DNA of 35,988 bases, from assembly GCA_030039005.1 (NCBI GenBank), contig JASHQT010000424.1, positions 1-35,988 of the forward strand, in the 5' to 3' direction. Positions 15,059 to 23,064 of this stretch are shown here, in pieces. Source of the DNA: Bryobacteraceae bacterium. GTDB taxonomy: Bacteria; Acidobacteriota; Terriglobia; Bryobacterales; Bryobacteraceae. Position numbers and translations under genes: made by a program. The stretch's first letter is position 1. Each line of letters begins with the position of its first letter. The notes under the pieces were generated by a model. It saw nothing but the letters and a program-made list of their open reading frames with translations. It was not told where the DNA came from and did not search any database.

Positions 15059-17209
15059 ATGAAGAACACCCTTGCCTTGTTCGCGGCGGTAGCTTTGTGC
15101 GCTGCCGCCCCTTGCTTAATGAACGCGCAAATCGTCACCTGGACCGCCGCCAGCGAACCGATCCAATCGACGATTGCCGGCGGCCCATGGACTCTCTCCC
15201 AAGGCGCCAATCCAGACACAACCTATTGCACTCTGGGAGGCACCGGCGTCCCCATCCTCAATCCGTCAAGCACGGTCAATACGATGAATCCGTATTACTT
15301 CCCCTTTGTGACCGGCAGCGGAAACAATCTTCAGGGCTATTTCGATTACCGCCCGGATTCGATCAATGAGGCGACTGTTGCTGCCAACTCCACGGACGGC
15401 GGCCAGACGTGGACCTTTCAACAGGAAGTGGCGAGCCTATCATCGGACTGCCCCACATCCGACCCTGCCGCCGGTAATGACGATGGCGAGGGACACGCTC
15501 ACATCATCTCCTTCGCCGGCACAACCTGGTTGTACCTGCTCGACCGGCGCAATGATTATGTCGATAACGCCGGGCTCATTGTCCAACGCCTCACGCCCAA
15601 TATTCCTGCTGGTGAGCCGCTGAAGCCGGTCGCTGCCGGAACCGATTTTACGGTGCCCACGTCGCTTCCCGCGGGCAGCGAGCTTTTCGTGAACTGGGAT
15701 TTCAACAACGACAGCAACACCTCCACCACCTTCAAAAATATTAGCGGCTCCCCCAAGTTCAAGATCAACAACAGCCCGGCGCCCGAGTTCGGCACCGGTA
15801 CGGCCAGCATGCTGGGGATGAACAACGATTACACGTTCACCACCTCCCCGGACACCATCGGCAGCAACGCCGGCGCCGACATCACCACCACCGAAGGAAG
15901 TAGCGATCCCAACAGCGACTTCACCTCCAACTCTTGGCGTGTCCGCGGGCTCAGCAACTCCGCTGGACCCAATGGCGAAGGCAACGGCTGGAATACCGCC
16001 GCTCCCGAATACAGCCAGGGCGCCGAGTTCGACGTACCCACCACGGGCTGGTACCACGTGGTGTTTCAGTTCGATTGGTACGTGACCGGGCAGGGCGTCC
16101 GCGATCTGCAGGTGCAGTACAACACCAATATCGCCAACACCAACGGATGGACCAACGTCGGTCCTCTCCAGGTCACTCCCGATGGCGGCGGCTTCGTCGA
16201 TCAGATCACGATCGATTTTGACGCCCTCGACATCTCCGGCGTCGATAACAACGCCAACTTTGGCGTCCGCCTGGTTAGCGCTTACGATCCGACCTACACC
16301 GGCGCGGGCGCACCCACCTACACCGGAGCTTCGCTGACCAACGGCCAGGCGACGGTCTACAACAACAATTCGGGCAACTGGCGTTTCGATGAAGTAAACT
16401 TCTTTGGCAACAGTTCATCCACCACGACCACGAGCCCGATCTCCACCGTTACTCCCACCCGCACCACCGGTCTCATCGACCCGGACGGAATCCTGGCCGT
16501 TGTGCCCGGCACCTACCCGGTGAAGGTCCTGTACATTGAAAAGCAGATCGAGGGCGATTACAGCTTCCCGGTTTCTGAGCAGTGTGACGCTCCGCCGGTG
16601 GTGTCGCCTTACTACCCCTACTCGTTGAGCGCCAATCACGACATCGCGACGGTCCGCCTGGCGACTACAACGAACGGAGTCAACTTCACCGACCTAGGAG
16701 CGGTCACCGGACTCAACGATCCCACCACGGTTTCCTACGTGGGCATTCGCTATGTTTCGCCCAACGGCTCGCTGATCCCACTGCCGAACGGCAATTGGGG
16801 CCTGTTCTTCGGCGCCGGCAACTGCATCGACGGCGATTCCGATTCCTTCCACGCCATCGCCTATGCCGAATCCAGCAACCTGACCAACTGGACCGTCTAC
16901 AACGGGATCAACAACCCCATCGTGTCCCGCCCGCAGGCTACATTCACCGATCAAGCCACGGGCGCCTCGCTGACCATACCGGCGACCCCTCCGATCGCCG
17001 GGGCCGACCAGTCTGCTAATGGATACTCGTATCCCTGGTATTTCGGCCGCGTTTACAATCCCAACGCGATTGTGAATTCCGCGGGCAACGGCGTCAGCCT
17101 GATTTTCGACGGCTACGATATGGGTTACGCCGGGAGCCCCAAGGATCTCACGAGCTATCGCAACATCGGCCAGGTCTTCCTGTCCTCGGGTAGCGTGACT
17201 CTGCCGTAG
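15059..17209 (+). CDS. Large secreted protein, split beta-propeller-like with inserted domain
   Basis: The protein has 716 residues, with a signal peptide (about 1-23, KNTLALFAAVALCAAAPCLMNA). Residues about 60-200 and 460-716 look like two parts of one beta-propeller of the glycoside hydrolase 43/sialidase-like type (NSTDGGQTWTFQQEV, HAHIISFAGTTWLYLLDRR, then LPNGNWGLFFGAGNCI, HAIAYAESSNLTNWTV, SLIFDGYDMGY). Between them, about 208-452, lies an Asn/Thr-rich block resembling a jelly-roll domain (LFVNWDFNND to NWRFDEVNFFGN). No hydrolase catalytic residues could be assigned, so a glycan-binding or -cleaving role is only inference. There is no PEP-CTERM tail. The ATG has AGAGGAG upstream, and the gene follows the PEP-CTERM gene by 34 bp. 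Confidence 0.75.
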   Translation: MKNTLALFAAVALCAAAPCLMNAQIVTWTAASEPIQSTIAGGPWTLSQGANPDTTYCTLGGTGVPILNPSSTVNTMNPYYFPFVTGSGNNLQGYFDYRPDSINEATVAANSTDGGQTWTFQQEVASLSSDCPTSDPAAGNDDGEGHAHIISFAGTTWLYLLDRRNDYVDNAGLIVQRLTPNIPAGEPLKPVAAGTDFTVPTSLPAGSELFVNWDFNNDSNTSTTFKNISGSPKFKINNSPAPEFGTGTASMLGMNNDYTFTTSPDTIGSNAGADITTTEGSSDPNSDFTSNSWRVRGLSNSAGPNGEGNGWNTAAPEYSQGAEFDVPTTGWYHVVFQFDWYVTGQGVRDLQVQYNTNIANTNGWTNVGPLQVTPDGGGFVDQITIDFDALDISGVDNNANFGVRLVSAYDPTYTGAGAPTYTGASLTNGQATVYNNNSGNWRFDEVNFFGNSSSTTTTSPISTVTPTRTTGLIDPDGILAVVPGTYPVKVLYIEKQIEGDYSFPVSEQCDAPPVVSPYYPYSLSANHDIATVRLATTTNGVNFTDLGAVTGLNDPTTVSYVGIRYVSPNGSLIPLPNGNWGLFFGAGNCIDGDSDSFHAIAYAESSNLTNWTVYNGINNPIVSRPQATFTDQATGASLTIPATPPIAGADQSANGYSYPWYFGRVYNPNAIVNSAGNGVSLIFDGYDMGYAGSPKDLTSYRNIGQVFLSSGSVTLP

Positions 17210-17537
17210 GACGTCGATACGATTCGCGCGGGGGCTTCGCCGGACCGTAAGGGCGCGGTCCCCGCCGCTGCGTCTCTCTGTTCGTCTGTTACACGTGTCT
17301 CACTCAATGCACGGCTCCACCTCAATGACACGCTCCACGAGCTGGCTCCGCCACTGTTGGCCGAGAAAATAATGCGGATTTGACGGCGCACAGATGGACG
17401 ACCTCCAGGGCCGGCTCCAATCCAAAATCCTTCGGTCACGGCGTGCCCCGTGAACCTTTGGAATCTCGGGACTCCGAGGTGCCGTCTGCGCGTCCGCAAC
17501 GGAGGTAAGCTGCAGACCACGCAAACGAACCGAATAA
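17210..17537. other. Intergenic stretch without recognised gene
   Basis: About 330 bases between the secreted protein and the DUF5615 remnant. Short frames exist on both strands, but none has a credible start or a recognisable product. One minus-strand frame ends NPHYFLGQQWRSQLVERVI, which looks somewhat protein-like and could be a gene remnant. No DUF433-type antitoxin, the usual partner of DUF5615 genes, could be found here. The region reads as decayed sequence. Confidence 0.5.
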
Positions 17538-17831
17538 CCCCGCTTTCAAGCGGATGCCGACTTCAATCAGAGAATCGTTCTTGGACTTCGCCGCAAGGAG
17601 CCCGCCATCGATATTCGCGAAGCGCTGGCAGGCGGCATAGTCGGCGCTTCCGATTCCGGGGTGCCGCGCCCGGACAGTTTGCGCGATTTGTTGAAGCCCC
17701 TTCGAGCGCGGGCGTGGATCATCGTTTCGCAGGATCTGGAGATAGGCGCGGGCACAGAGGATTTGCTGCTGGTGTGGGCGGTCTCGGACATTGCGGAGGG
17801 GAAAAATCCGATTGGATTCCTGCGCCTCTGA
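17538..17831 (+). pseudogene. Degraded DUF5615 (PIN-like) gene
   Basis: The frame from 17538 to the TGA at 17829-17831 encodes FQADADFNQRIVLGLRRKEP at its beginning and IIVSQDLEIGAGTEDLLLVW near its end, the two ends of a DUF5615 PIN-like protein. No start codon exists: a TAA (17535-17537) stands directly before PRFQADADF. The middle is damaged. After GASDSGV about 20 residues that should contain the conserved HDRRTMP-type segment are missing; the next part, GQFARFVEAPSSAGV, lies in another frame; and one extra G before ATCATCGTTTCG restores the original frame. Loss of start, internal deletion and a frameshift together indicate a pseudogene. DUF5615 proteins are usually toxin-like partners of DUF433 proteins; no partner remains. 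Confidence 0.78.
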
Positions 17832-17864
17832 CGCATCTCGACAATAGCGGCCGGCGATTGCGCT

Positions 17865-19118
17865 CTAAAACCGGCTTAGGGGCGGGAAGCCGAAGTGCAG
17901 GCGGCCGGCGTTGACGGCGGTGTGGTCGTGCTGGAGTGTGACGTGGGTGCGGATGACAGCGAGATTGCGGAGGGCGCGGCCGAGCGGGGAAGACTTCGAG
18001 GCGGCCGAGGTGCCGCTGGTGCGGAACATCAGCTCGACGGCTTCCCAGGCCAGCCGGATGATCTGCTGTTCGATCAGGATGAGACGCTTCTCGGTTTCGT
18101 CGTCGAGAGATTCGGCGGTTGCGACATGGCGGCGCGTGAGGTCCATGTAATCGGCGGTCATCTTGAGGACAGCGGCCTCGGCGGTATCGATGAGCGCCTG
18201 CGCCTCGCCGAAGTACTGCTGGAACTCGTGTTCCTGCGAACGCGGATGAAAAGGCGCGAAATTGGTATTCTTATTTTTGAGAATTTCCTCGTAAATATCG
18301 AGCGCGCCCCGCGCGGCGCCCACGCACACGGCCGCGACTTCGGAGATCAGCAGCGGCGCGATCCAGCCGTGGTACATGGGGTTGGGATGGAGCGCGTGGC
18401 CGGGCTGATCGCGCACCGGGCGGCCCGAGCTATCGATGAACCAGAGCGCGCGATCAGCAGGGACAAAGGCGTTTTCAATGACCACCCGGCGGGACCCGGT
18501 GCCCTGCATGCCGATCACGTTCCAGTTATTGACGATTCGGAAGTGATCGCGATCAAAGAGGATCCAGGCGTTGCCGAGCGAGGCATTGGTCTGTGGGTCG
18601 CGGACCATGGCGGAGCCGAAGAAGTGCGTGGCGAGGTCGCAGCCGGAGGCGTAATCCCAGGCGCCGTTTACGCGAAGGCCACCGTTTTCTGCGATGCCGG
18701 TGCCGCCAGGGATGCCCACGCCGGGCGCGCGGAAATCGCCGGAGGGTCCGAAGACGTCGCGCTGGGCGGATTCGGCAAGCTGCGCGGCGAGCACGGTATG
18801 GCCGCTGGTGAGCGCGAGGACCCAGGCGCTATCGGAGCAGCCGCGCGCGACGGCCATCATCACGCGGATGAAATCGGGGAGCGTGAATTCGTAGCCGCCG
18901 TAGAGCCGTGGCTGAAGGATGCGGTAGAAGCCCGCGGCGAGGAAGCGATCGTTGGTGTCGCGGGGAAGTTCGCCCAAAGCTTCGCATTCGGCTTGGCGCT
19001 CGCGCAACAGAGGACGCAGGGCTTCGGCGCGGCGGAGGAGTTCGTCGACAGTGAGATCGGACTCGGGAGGGGCGATGGAATAAGACGGTTCGCGCGCAAG
19101 CGTGGCGTCGGGGGACAT
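17865..19118 (-). CDS. Acyl-CoA dehydrogenase-like group D flavin monooxygenase (HsaA/HpaB-like)
   Basis: The protein has 417 residues with the acyl-CoA dehydrogenase fold: an N-terminal helical domain (RRAEALRPLLRERQAECEAL, GFYRILQPRLYGGYE), a beta domain (GAWDYASGCDLATHFF, IGMQGTGSRRVVIENAFVP) and a C-terminal helical domain of the acyl-CoA_dh_2 type. The combination YASGCDLATHF with GTGSR is typical of two-component flavin-dependent monooxygenases such as HsaA or p-hydroxyphenylacetate hydroxylase, and the catalytic Glu of true acyl-CoA dehydrogenases is not evident. It needs reduced flavin from a reductase not encoded nearby. It has its own promoter with a 22-bp palindrome, and the transcript appears leaderless. 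Substrate unknown, possibly aromatic or steroid-like. Confidence 0.85.
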   Translation of the reverse strand: MSPDATLAREPSYSIAPPESDLTVDELLRRAEALRPLLRERQAECEALGELPRDTNDRFLAAGFYRILQPRLYGGYEFTLPDFIRVMMAVARGCSDSAWVLALTSGHTVLAAQLAESAQRDVFGPSGDFRAPGVGIPGGTGIAENGGLRVNGAWDYASGCDLATHFFGSAMVRDPQTNASLGNAWILFDRDHFRIVNNWNVIGMQGTGSRRVVIENAFVPADRALWFIDSSGRPVRDQPGHALHPNPMYHGWIAPLLISEVAAVCVGAARGALDIYEEILKNKNTNFAPFHPRSQEHEFQQYFGEAQALIDTAEAAVLKMTADYMDLTRRHVATAESLDDETEKRLILIEQQIIRLAWEAVELMFRTSGTSAASKSSPLGRALRNLAVIRTHVTLQHDHTAVNAGRLHFGFPPLSRF

Positions 19119-19126
19119 CGGTAATT

Positions 19127-19155
19127 AGTATAAGCGTTCACACGAGTGTGAACGC
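19127..19155 (-). promoter_or_regulatory. Perfect 22-bp palindromic operator plus -10 box, leaderless promoter
   Basis: GCGTTCACAC (19134-19143) and GTGTGAACGC (19146-19155) form a perfect inverted repeat with a 2-base spacer. Directly beside it, reading on the minus strand, is TATACT (19132-19127), a good -10 box. Only 8 bases separate it from the ATG at 19118, with no ribosome binding site, so transcription should start at or within 2 bases of the start codon. A dimeric repressor bound to the palindrome would block this promoter. The regulator gene is not adjacent. Confidence 0.72.
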
Positions 19156-19178
19156 CATTGCGAGTTATGAACAGCGGA

Positions 19179-20516
19179 TCAGATTGTGAGCATGCCGGTG
19201 GAGTCGCCGAGCAAGGGACGCTCGACGCCCACTTTCTCGATCAAGCCGAGCAACAGGTTCGACATCGGCGTGCGCTCGGGGAACTTCAGATGCCGGTTGC
19301 CCTGCATTTTGCCGCAGCCGCCGCCCAAGACCAGCAGAGGCAGCGGGAAATGGTTGTGTTCGTTCGGATTCGACATCGAGCTGCCGTACAGAATGATGGA
19401 GTGGTCAAGCAGGTTGCCGTCGCCATCGGGCGTGGAGCGCAGACGATCGAGGAAATAAGCCAGCAGCGTCGCGTGATAAATGTTGATCTTTTCGAGTTTC
19501 GCGATCATCACCGGGTTGTTGCCGTGGTGCGAGACCGAGTGGTGCGGCTCGGGCACGCCGATTTGCGGGAAGGTGCGCTGGCTCAGGTCGCGGGCGATCA
19601 TGAACGTGGAGACGCGCGTAATTTCGGCCTGGTAGGCGAGCACCTGGAGCTCATACATGAGCTTGGCGTGTTCCTCGAACGATTCAGGCACGCCGATGGG
19701 CGTTTCGGGCACGTTCACGTTGAGGCTGGCGCGCTTTTCGGCCAGCTGGATGCGGCGTTCGATTTCGCGGACATTATCCAGATAATCGCTGATGCGCGTG
19801 CGGTCGCCCTGGCCGAGTCCGGTTTCCAGGTGCGAAACTTCGCCGGTGATGGAATCGAGGATGCTGCGGTCCTCCTGCTTGCGCGCCAGGCGTTCTTGGG
19901 CATTGCTGCCGTCGCCGAACAGGCGCTCGAAGACGACGCGCGGATTGATCTCCATGGGCAGCGGCTGCGTGGGTGTGCGCCAGGCGATGGAGTTCATGTA
20001 GGCGCAGCTATAGCCGACGTCGCATACGCCCACCAGTCCGGTGTCTTCGATGCCCAGTTCGAGCGAAGGGAGCGGCGTGTCCTGGCTGATTTTTTGCGCG
20101 GCGATTTGATCGATGGTGGTGCCGGCGCGAACGTCTTCGCCTTCGGTGCGCAGCGGATGGATGCCGCTTAAATAAGACGGCGCGCTGCGGGCGTGGTCGC
20201 CGCCGCCGTCGCCTTGGGATTCGGCGGCTTTGTTGGCCAGACCGGTGACGATCGTGAGCCGATCGCGAAAAGGTTCCAGAGGCTTCAGGATCGGAGTGAA
20301 CTCGAAGTTCGCGGCTTCGGTGGCGGGGGTCCATTTATCCATGACCGCGCCATGCGGGACGTAGATGAAGCCCATGCGCGTCTTGGGAGCGGCCGCGGAG
20401 GTAGTGGCGGCGCTCAGCGCGGGGACCATGGCGTCGAGCAACGGCAGGGCGACGGAAGTTCCCATCAGGCCGCGCAAAAACGTGCGGCGGGGCAAATGTT
20501 TCTTAGTAACGAGCAT
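19179..20516 (-). CDS. DUF1552 domain protein with Tat signal
   Basis: The protein has 445 residues. A twin-arginine signal (PRRTFLRGLMGTSVALPLLDA) opens it, so it is exported folded. The rest is DUF1552: RMGFIYVPHGAVMDKWTP, GDHARSAPSYLSG, HHSVSHHGNNPVMIAKLEKIN, LYGSSMSNPNEHNHFPLPLLVLGG. The pattern of conserved Asp, His and Asn residues resembles the alkaline phosphatase/sulfatase-like superfamily, but the family has no established activity. It almost always accompanies a DUF1592/DUF1585-type protein, as here, where the upstream gene ends 2 bp before this ATG; the two are certainly one operon. It is common in Planctomycetota, Verrucomicrobiota and Acidobacteriota. Confidence 0.95.
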   Translation of the reverse strand: MLVTKKHLPRRTFLRGLMGTSVALPLLDAMVPALSAATTSAAAPKTRMGFIYVPHGAVMDKWTPATEAANFEFTPILKPLEPFRDRLTIVTGLANKAAESQGDGGGDHARSAPSYLSGIHPLRTEGEDVRAGTTIDQIAAQKISQDTPLPSLELGIEDTGLVGVCDVGYSCAYMNSIAWRTPTQPLPMEINPRVVFERLFGDGSNAQERLARKQEDRSILDSITGEVSHLETGLGQGDRTRISDYLDNVREIERRIQLAEKRASLNVNVPETPIGVPESFEEHAKLMYELQVLAYQAEITRVSTFMIARDLSQRTFPQIGVPEPHHSVSHHGNNPVMIAKLEKINIYHATLLAYFLDRLRSTPDGDGNLLDHSIILYGSSMSNPNEHNHFPLPLLVLGGGCGKMQGNRHLKFPERTPMSNLLLGLIEKVGVERPLLGDSTGMLTI

Positions 20517-20518
20517 GA

Positions 20519-23014
20519 TCAGTTCGGCCTCCTAATACTGGCCACAGAGGTGGACGGTGCGGACTCGCGGTCCTCGGAACGGCGCATCTCAAAGGGCGTG
20601 CTTTCGACGATGCCCAAAATCAAGGATGAAAACCGGTAGTCGTGCTGCGCGGCCCGGTGCACGATGGCGCGCACGGCGGGCATGTCGTAATATTCCAGAC
20701 CGCGGCCGAGCGCGTAGGTGAGGAGCTTCGCGGTCATGGTGCCGACGAAGACGTTGGGGCGGTTCAACAAAGCGGCGCGGAGCGTGTCCACGCCGTCGAC
20801 TTTGGTGCCGTCGGCGAGAACGCCGGATGCGTTGATTTTGTCGCCGGATTCGTCGATCGCGCGCCATTGTCCGACGCCGTCGAAGTTTTCGAGCGCGAAT
20901 CCCAGCGGGTCGAGAACCTTGTGGCAACCGGCGCAGGGCTCGTTCTTGCGGTGCATTTCCATGCGCTCGCGTACGGAGAGCTGCTTCGCGCCGGCCTTAT
21001 TTTCGGTGAGTGGGGGCACGTTGGCGGGCGGCGGATTGGGGGGTGTTCCGAGCACATTTTCGAGCAGCCACTTGCCGCGCTGCACGGGCGAAGTGCGGGT
21101 GGCGATGGAGGTGACGGTGAGGATGCTGCCCTGTCCGAGGAGACCGCGCCGCGGGCTGTCCGCGGGCCAGGAAACGCGGCGGAACTGGCTGCCGTAGACG
21201 TTCGGGATGCCGTAGTGCCGGGCCAGGCGCTCGTTGACGAACGTGTAATCGGCATTCAGCAGATCGAGGACGTTGTGGTCTTCGTGGATGATGCTGCCGA
21301 AGAATAGCTCGGTTTCGCGCAGGAACGCCTGGCGCAGATTGTCGTCGAAATTGGGGAAGGTTTCGAGATCCGGCGCCACGCTGCGCAGATTACGCAGATA
21401 GAGCCACTGGGCGGCGAAATTGGTGACCAGGGAATCGGCGCGCGGGTCGGCGAGCATGCGGCGCACCTCGGATTCGAGCACTTTCGGATCGTGGAGCTTG
21501 CCGCGCGCGGCGACGTCCAACAGTTCGTCGTCAGGGATACTGCTCCACAGGAAGAACGAAAGGCGCGAGGCGAGTTCGACATCGTTCACGCCATAGGGCG
21601 TGTCGGGCGCGACGCCCGAGGGGTCGCGTTCGAAGCGATAGACAAACTGCGGGTCTGAGAGAATGCGGCGCAGCGCCATTTCGATGCCGCTTTCAAAATT
21701 GCCTTTGTTGCGGCCCTCCTGGTAGAAGCTGAGGAGCGTTTCGAGATCGGCATCGGACACCGGCTTGCGATACGCCCGGCGCGCGAGCGTGCTGATGATT
21801 TTCCTCGCGCACGGTAGTTCTTCGGACTGCTGCGCCGGATGGCAAGTGAAGGTCCGTCGGCGGCTGGGTGTGTCGCCGGGACCGGATGCATTAAACGGAC
21901 CGCTGATCGAAACGCTCAGGACATGCGGCAGACCCTTGGGGTCGCTCGGATCGAAGGTGCTGCGCAGGATGGGTTCCATCAGGTCCTGCGCGGGGGCGTA
22001 GCTGCGCTGGACGAAGGCGACGGAGACGGTTTGCGGTCCGGCGTCGACGTGGATGCGCGCCTCGACGTTGTCGGGCGGCTGGGACATGCTGAGCTTGGTA
22101 GCGGCCGCGGGATCGAAGCCGCCGTCTTTTACTTTTTGGCCGCGCTCGGCGGGCGGGACTTCGTGCGTTTCGTTGATGCCGAGCGTCTGGACGCGGCGGC
22201 CGTTCAGCGCGATTTCGAGAAGCTGATTCTGCGCGTTGTTGCCGAACAGCAGATCGACGGTGGATTTGAGCAGCTTGACCTTGATGACGTAGTCGCCATT
22301 GAGCGGGAAGTCGTGATGGATCAGGACACCGCCGCGGGTGCCGAGTGGCAAGCCTTCGAGGTGTTCGTTCTGCGTGAGATCGGCGCGGACACGATAGGTA
22401 TCGACGATGGGATCGATGTGGGGATCGCCGACTGCGAGGCGGCTGATTTTGGCGGAGGCCAGCAGGTAGCGTTCGAGGAGCGCGGGCGAAACGCCGAGCA
22501 CACTGCCGATGTTGTCGAAGCCGAAGCTCGAGTCATCGGTGGGCAGAAGATCGGAGGCGTCGACATCGAGATCGAGCAGGTCGCGGATGGCATTGGCGTA
22601 CTCGGTGCGATTCAAGCGGTGGAGCACAGGTTGGCCGGGATTGGGCGCGGCGGCTGCGGCGCGATCGAGGGCGGTTTCGATGGCAGCGGCTATGGAGTCT
22701 TCCGTGGCGCGGTCCGGACGCGGCATACCCAGAGGCGGCATGGCGCCGACACGCAGCTTAAGCACGACCTTTTCCCATTTTTCCGCGTGCGCGCCGACGT
22801 TTCCGGTGTCGAGGTCTTGCGCGAGGGAATCGAGCATCAGCCCCGCAGTTTTGGCCTTCTGGTTATGACAAGTGACGCAATATTGATTGATGAGCGCGTG
22901 CGGCGAAGACGCGGTTTGCGTGGCCGCCGGCGCTGCATGCAGAAGGGAGCCGAGCGAGACAACAAGGGCGAGGATCGGCCACCGCGAGCCTGGCATCGCC
23001 GACGTTCGCGCCAT
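20519..23014 (-). CDS. DUF1587/DUF1592/DUF1588/DUF1585 multidomain exported protein with haem motifs
   Basis: The protein has 831 residues from ATG 23014, chosen because a signal peptide (WPILALVVSLGSLLHAAPAA) follows; an upstream in-frame ATG at 23086 would bury it and overlap the divergent gene. The order is a planctomycete-type cytochrome domain with CVTCH (46-50), DUF1587 (LHRLNRTEYANAIRDLLDLD), DUF1595 and DUF1592 (ARRAYRKPVSDADLETLL, ASRLSFFLWSSIPDDELL), DUF1588 (RRGLLGQGSILTVTSIATRTSPV) with CAGCH near 694-698, and DUF1585 (LTYALGRGLEYYD). Two CxxCH motifs imply covalent haem c and a periplasmic redox role. It forms an operon with the DUF1552 gene. The function of the pair is unknown. 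Confidence 0.93.
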   Translation of the reverse strand: MARTSAMPGSRWPILALVVSLGSLLHAAPAATQTASSPHALINQYCVTCHNQKAKTAGLMLDSLAQDLDTGNVGAHAEKWEKVVLKLRVGAMPPLGMPRPDRATEDSIAAAIETALDRAAAAAPNPGQPVLHRLNRTEYANAIRDLLDLDVDASDLLPTDDSSFGFDNIGSVLGVSPALLERYLLASAKISRLAVGDPHIDPIVDTYRVRADLTQNEHLEGLPLGTRGGVLIHHDFPLNGDYVIKVKLLKSTVDLLFGNNAQNQLLEIALNGRRVQTLGINETHEVPPAERGQKVKDGGFDPAAATKLSMSQPPDNVEARIHVDAGPQTVSVAFVQRSYAPAQDLMEPILRSTFDPSDPKGLPHVLSVSISGPFNASGPGDTPSRRRTFTCHPAQQSEELPCARKIISTLARRAYRKPVSDADLETLLSFYQEGRNKGNFESGIEMALRRILSDPQFVYRFERDPSGVAPDTPYGVNDVELASRLSFFLWSSIPDDELLDVAARGKLHDPKVLESEVRRMLADPRADSLVTNFAAQWLYLRNLRSVAPDLETFPNFDDNLRQAFLRETELFFGSIIHEDHNVLDLLNADYTFVNERLARHYGIPNVYGSQFRRVSWPADSPRRGLLGQGSILTVTSIATRTSPVQRGKWLLENVLGTPPNPPPANVPPLTENKAGAKQLSVRERMEMHRKNEPCAGCHKVLDPLGFALENFDGVGQWRAIDESGDKINASGVLADGTKVDGVDTLRAALLNRPNVFVGTMTAKLLTYALGRGLEYYDMPAVRAIVHRAAQHDYRFSSLILGIVESTPFEMRRSEDRESAPSTSVASIRRPN

Positions 23015-23064
23015 AGCTTCAATTGTATTGCCAAGGGAGGGGAAAGTGCAATACGATAGAGCAT

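Noticed and set aside
17895..19124. Plus-strand open frame of 409 codons opposite the flavin monooxygenase gene
   Set aside because: Exact antisense shadow of a well-supported gene, with no start signal and no family resemblance. The same reasoning removes similar long frames at 472-1551, 7385-8617, 21839-23059, 26449-27750 and 29814-30869.
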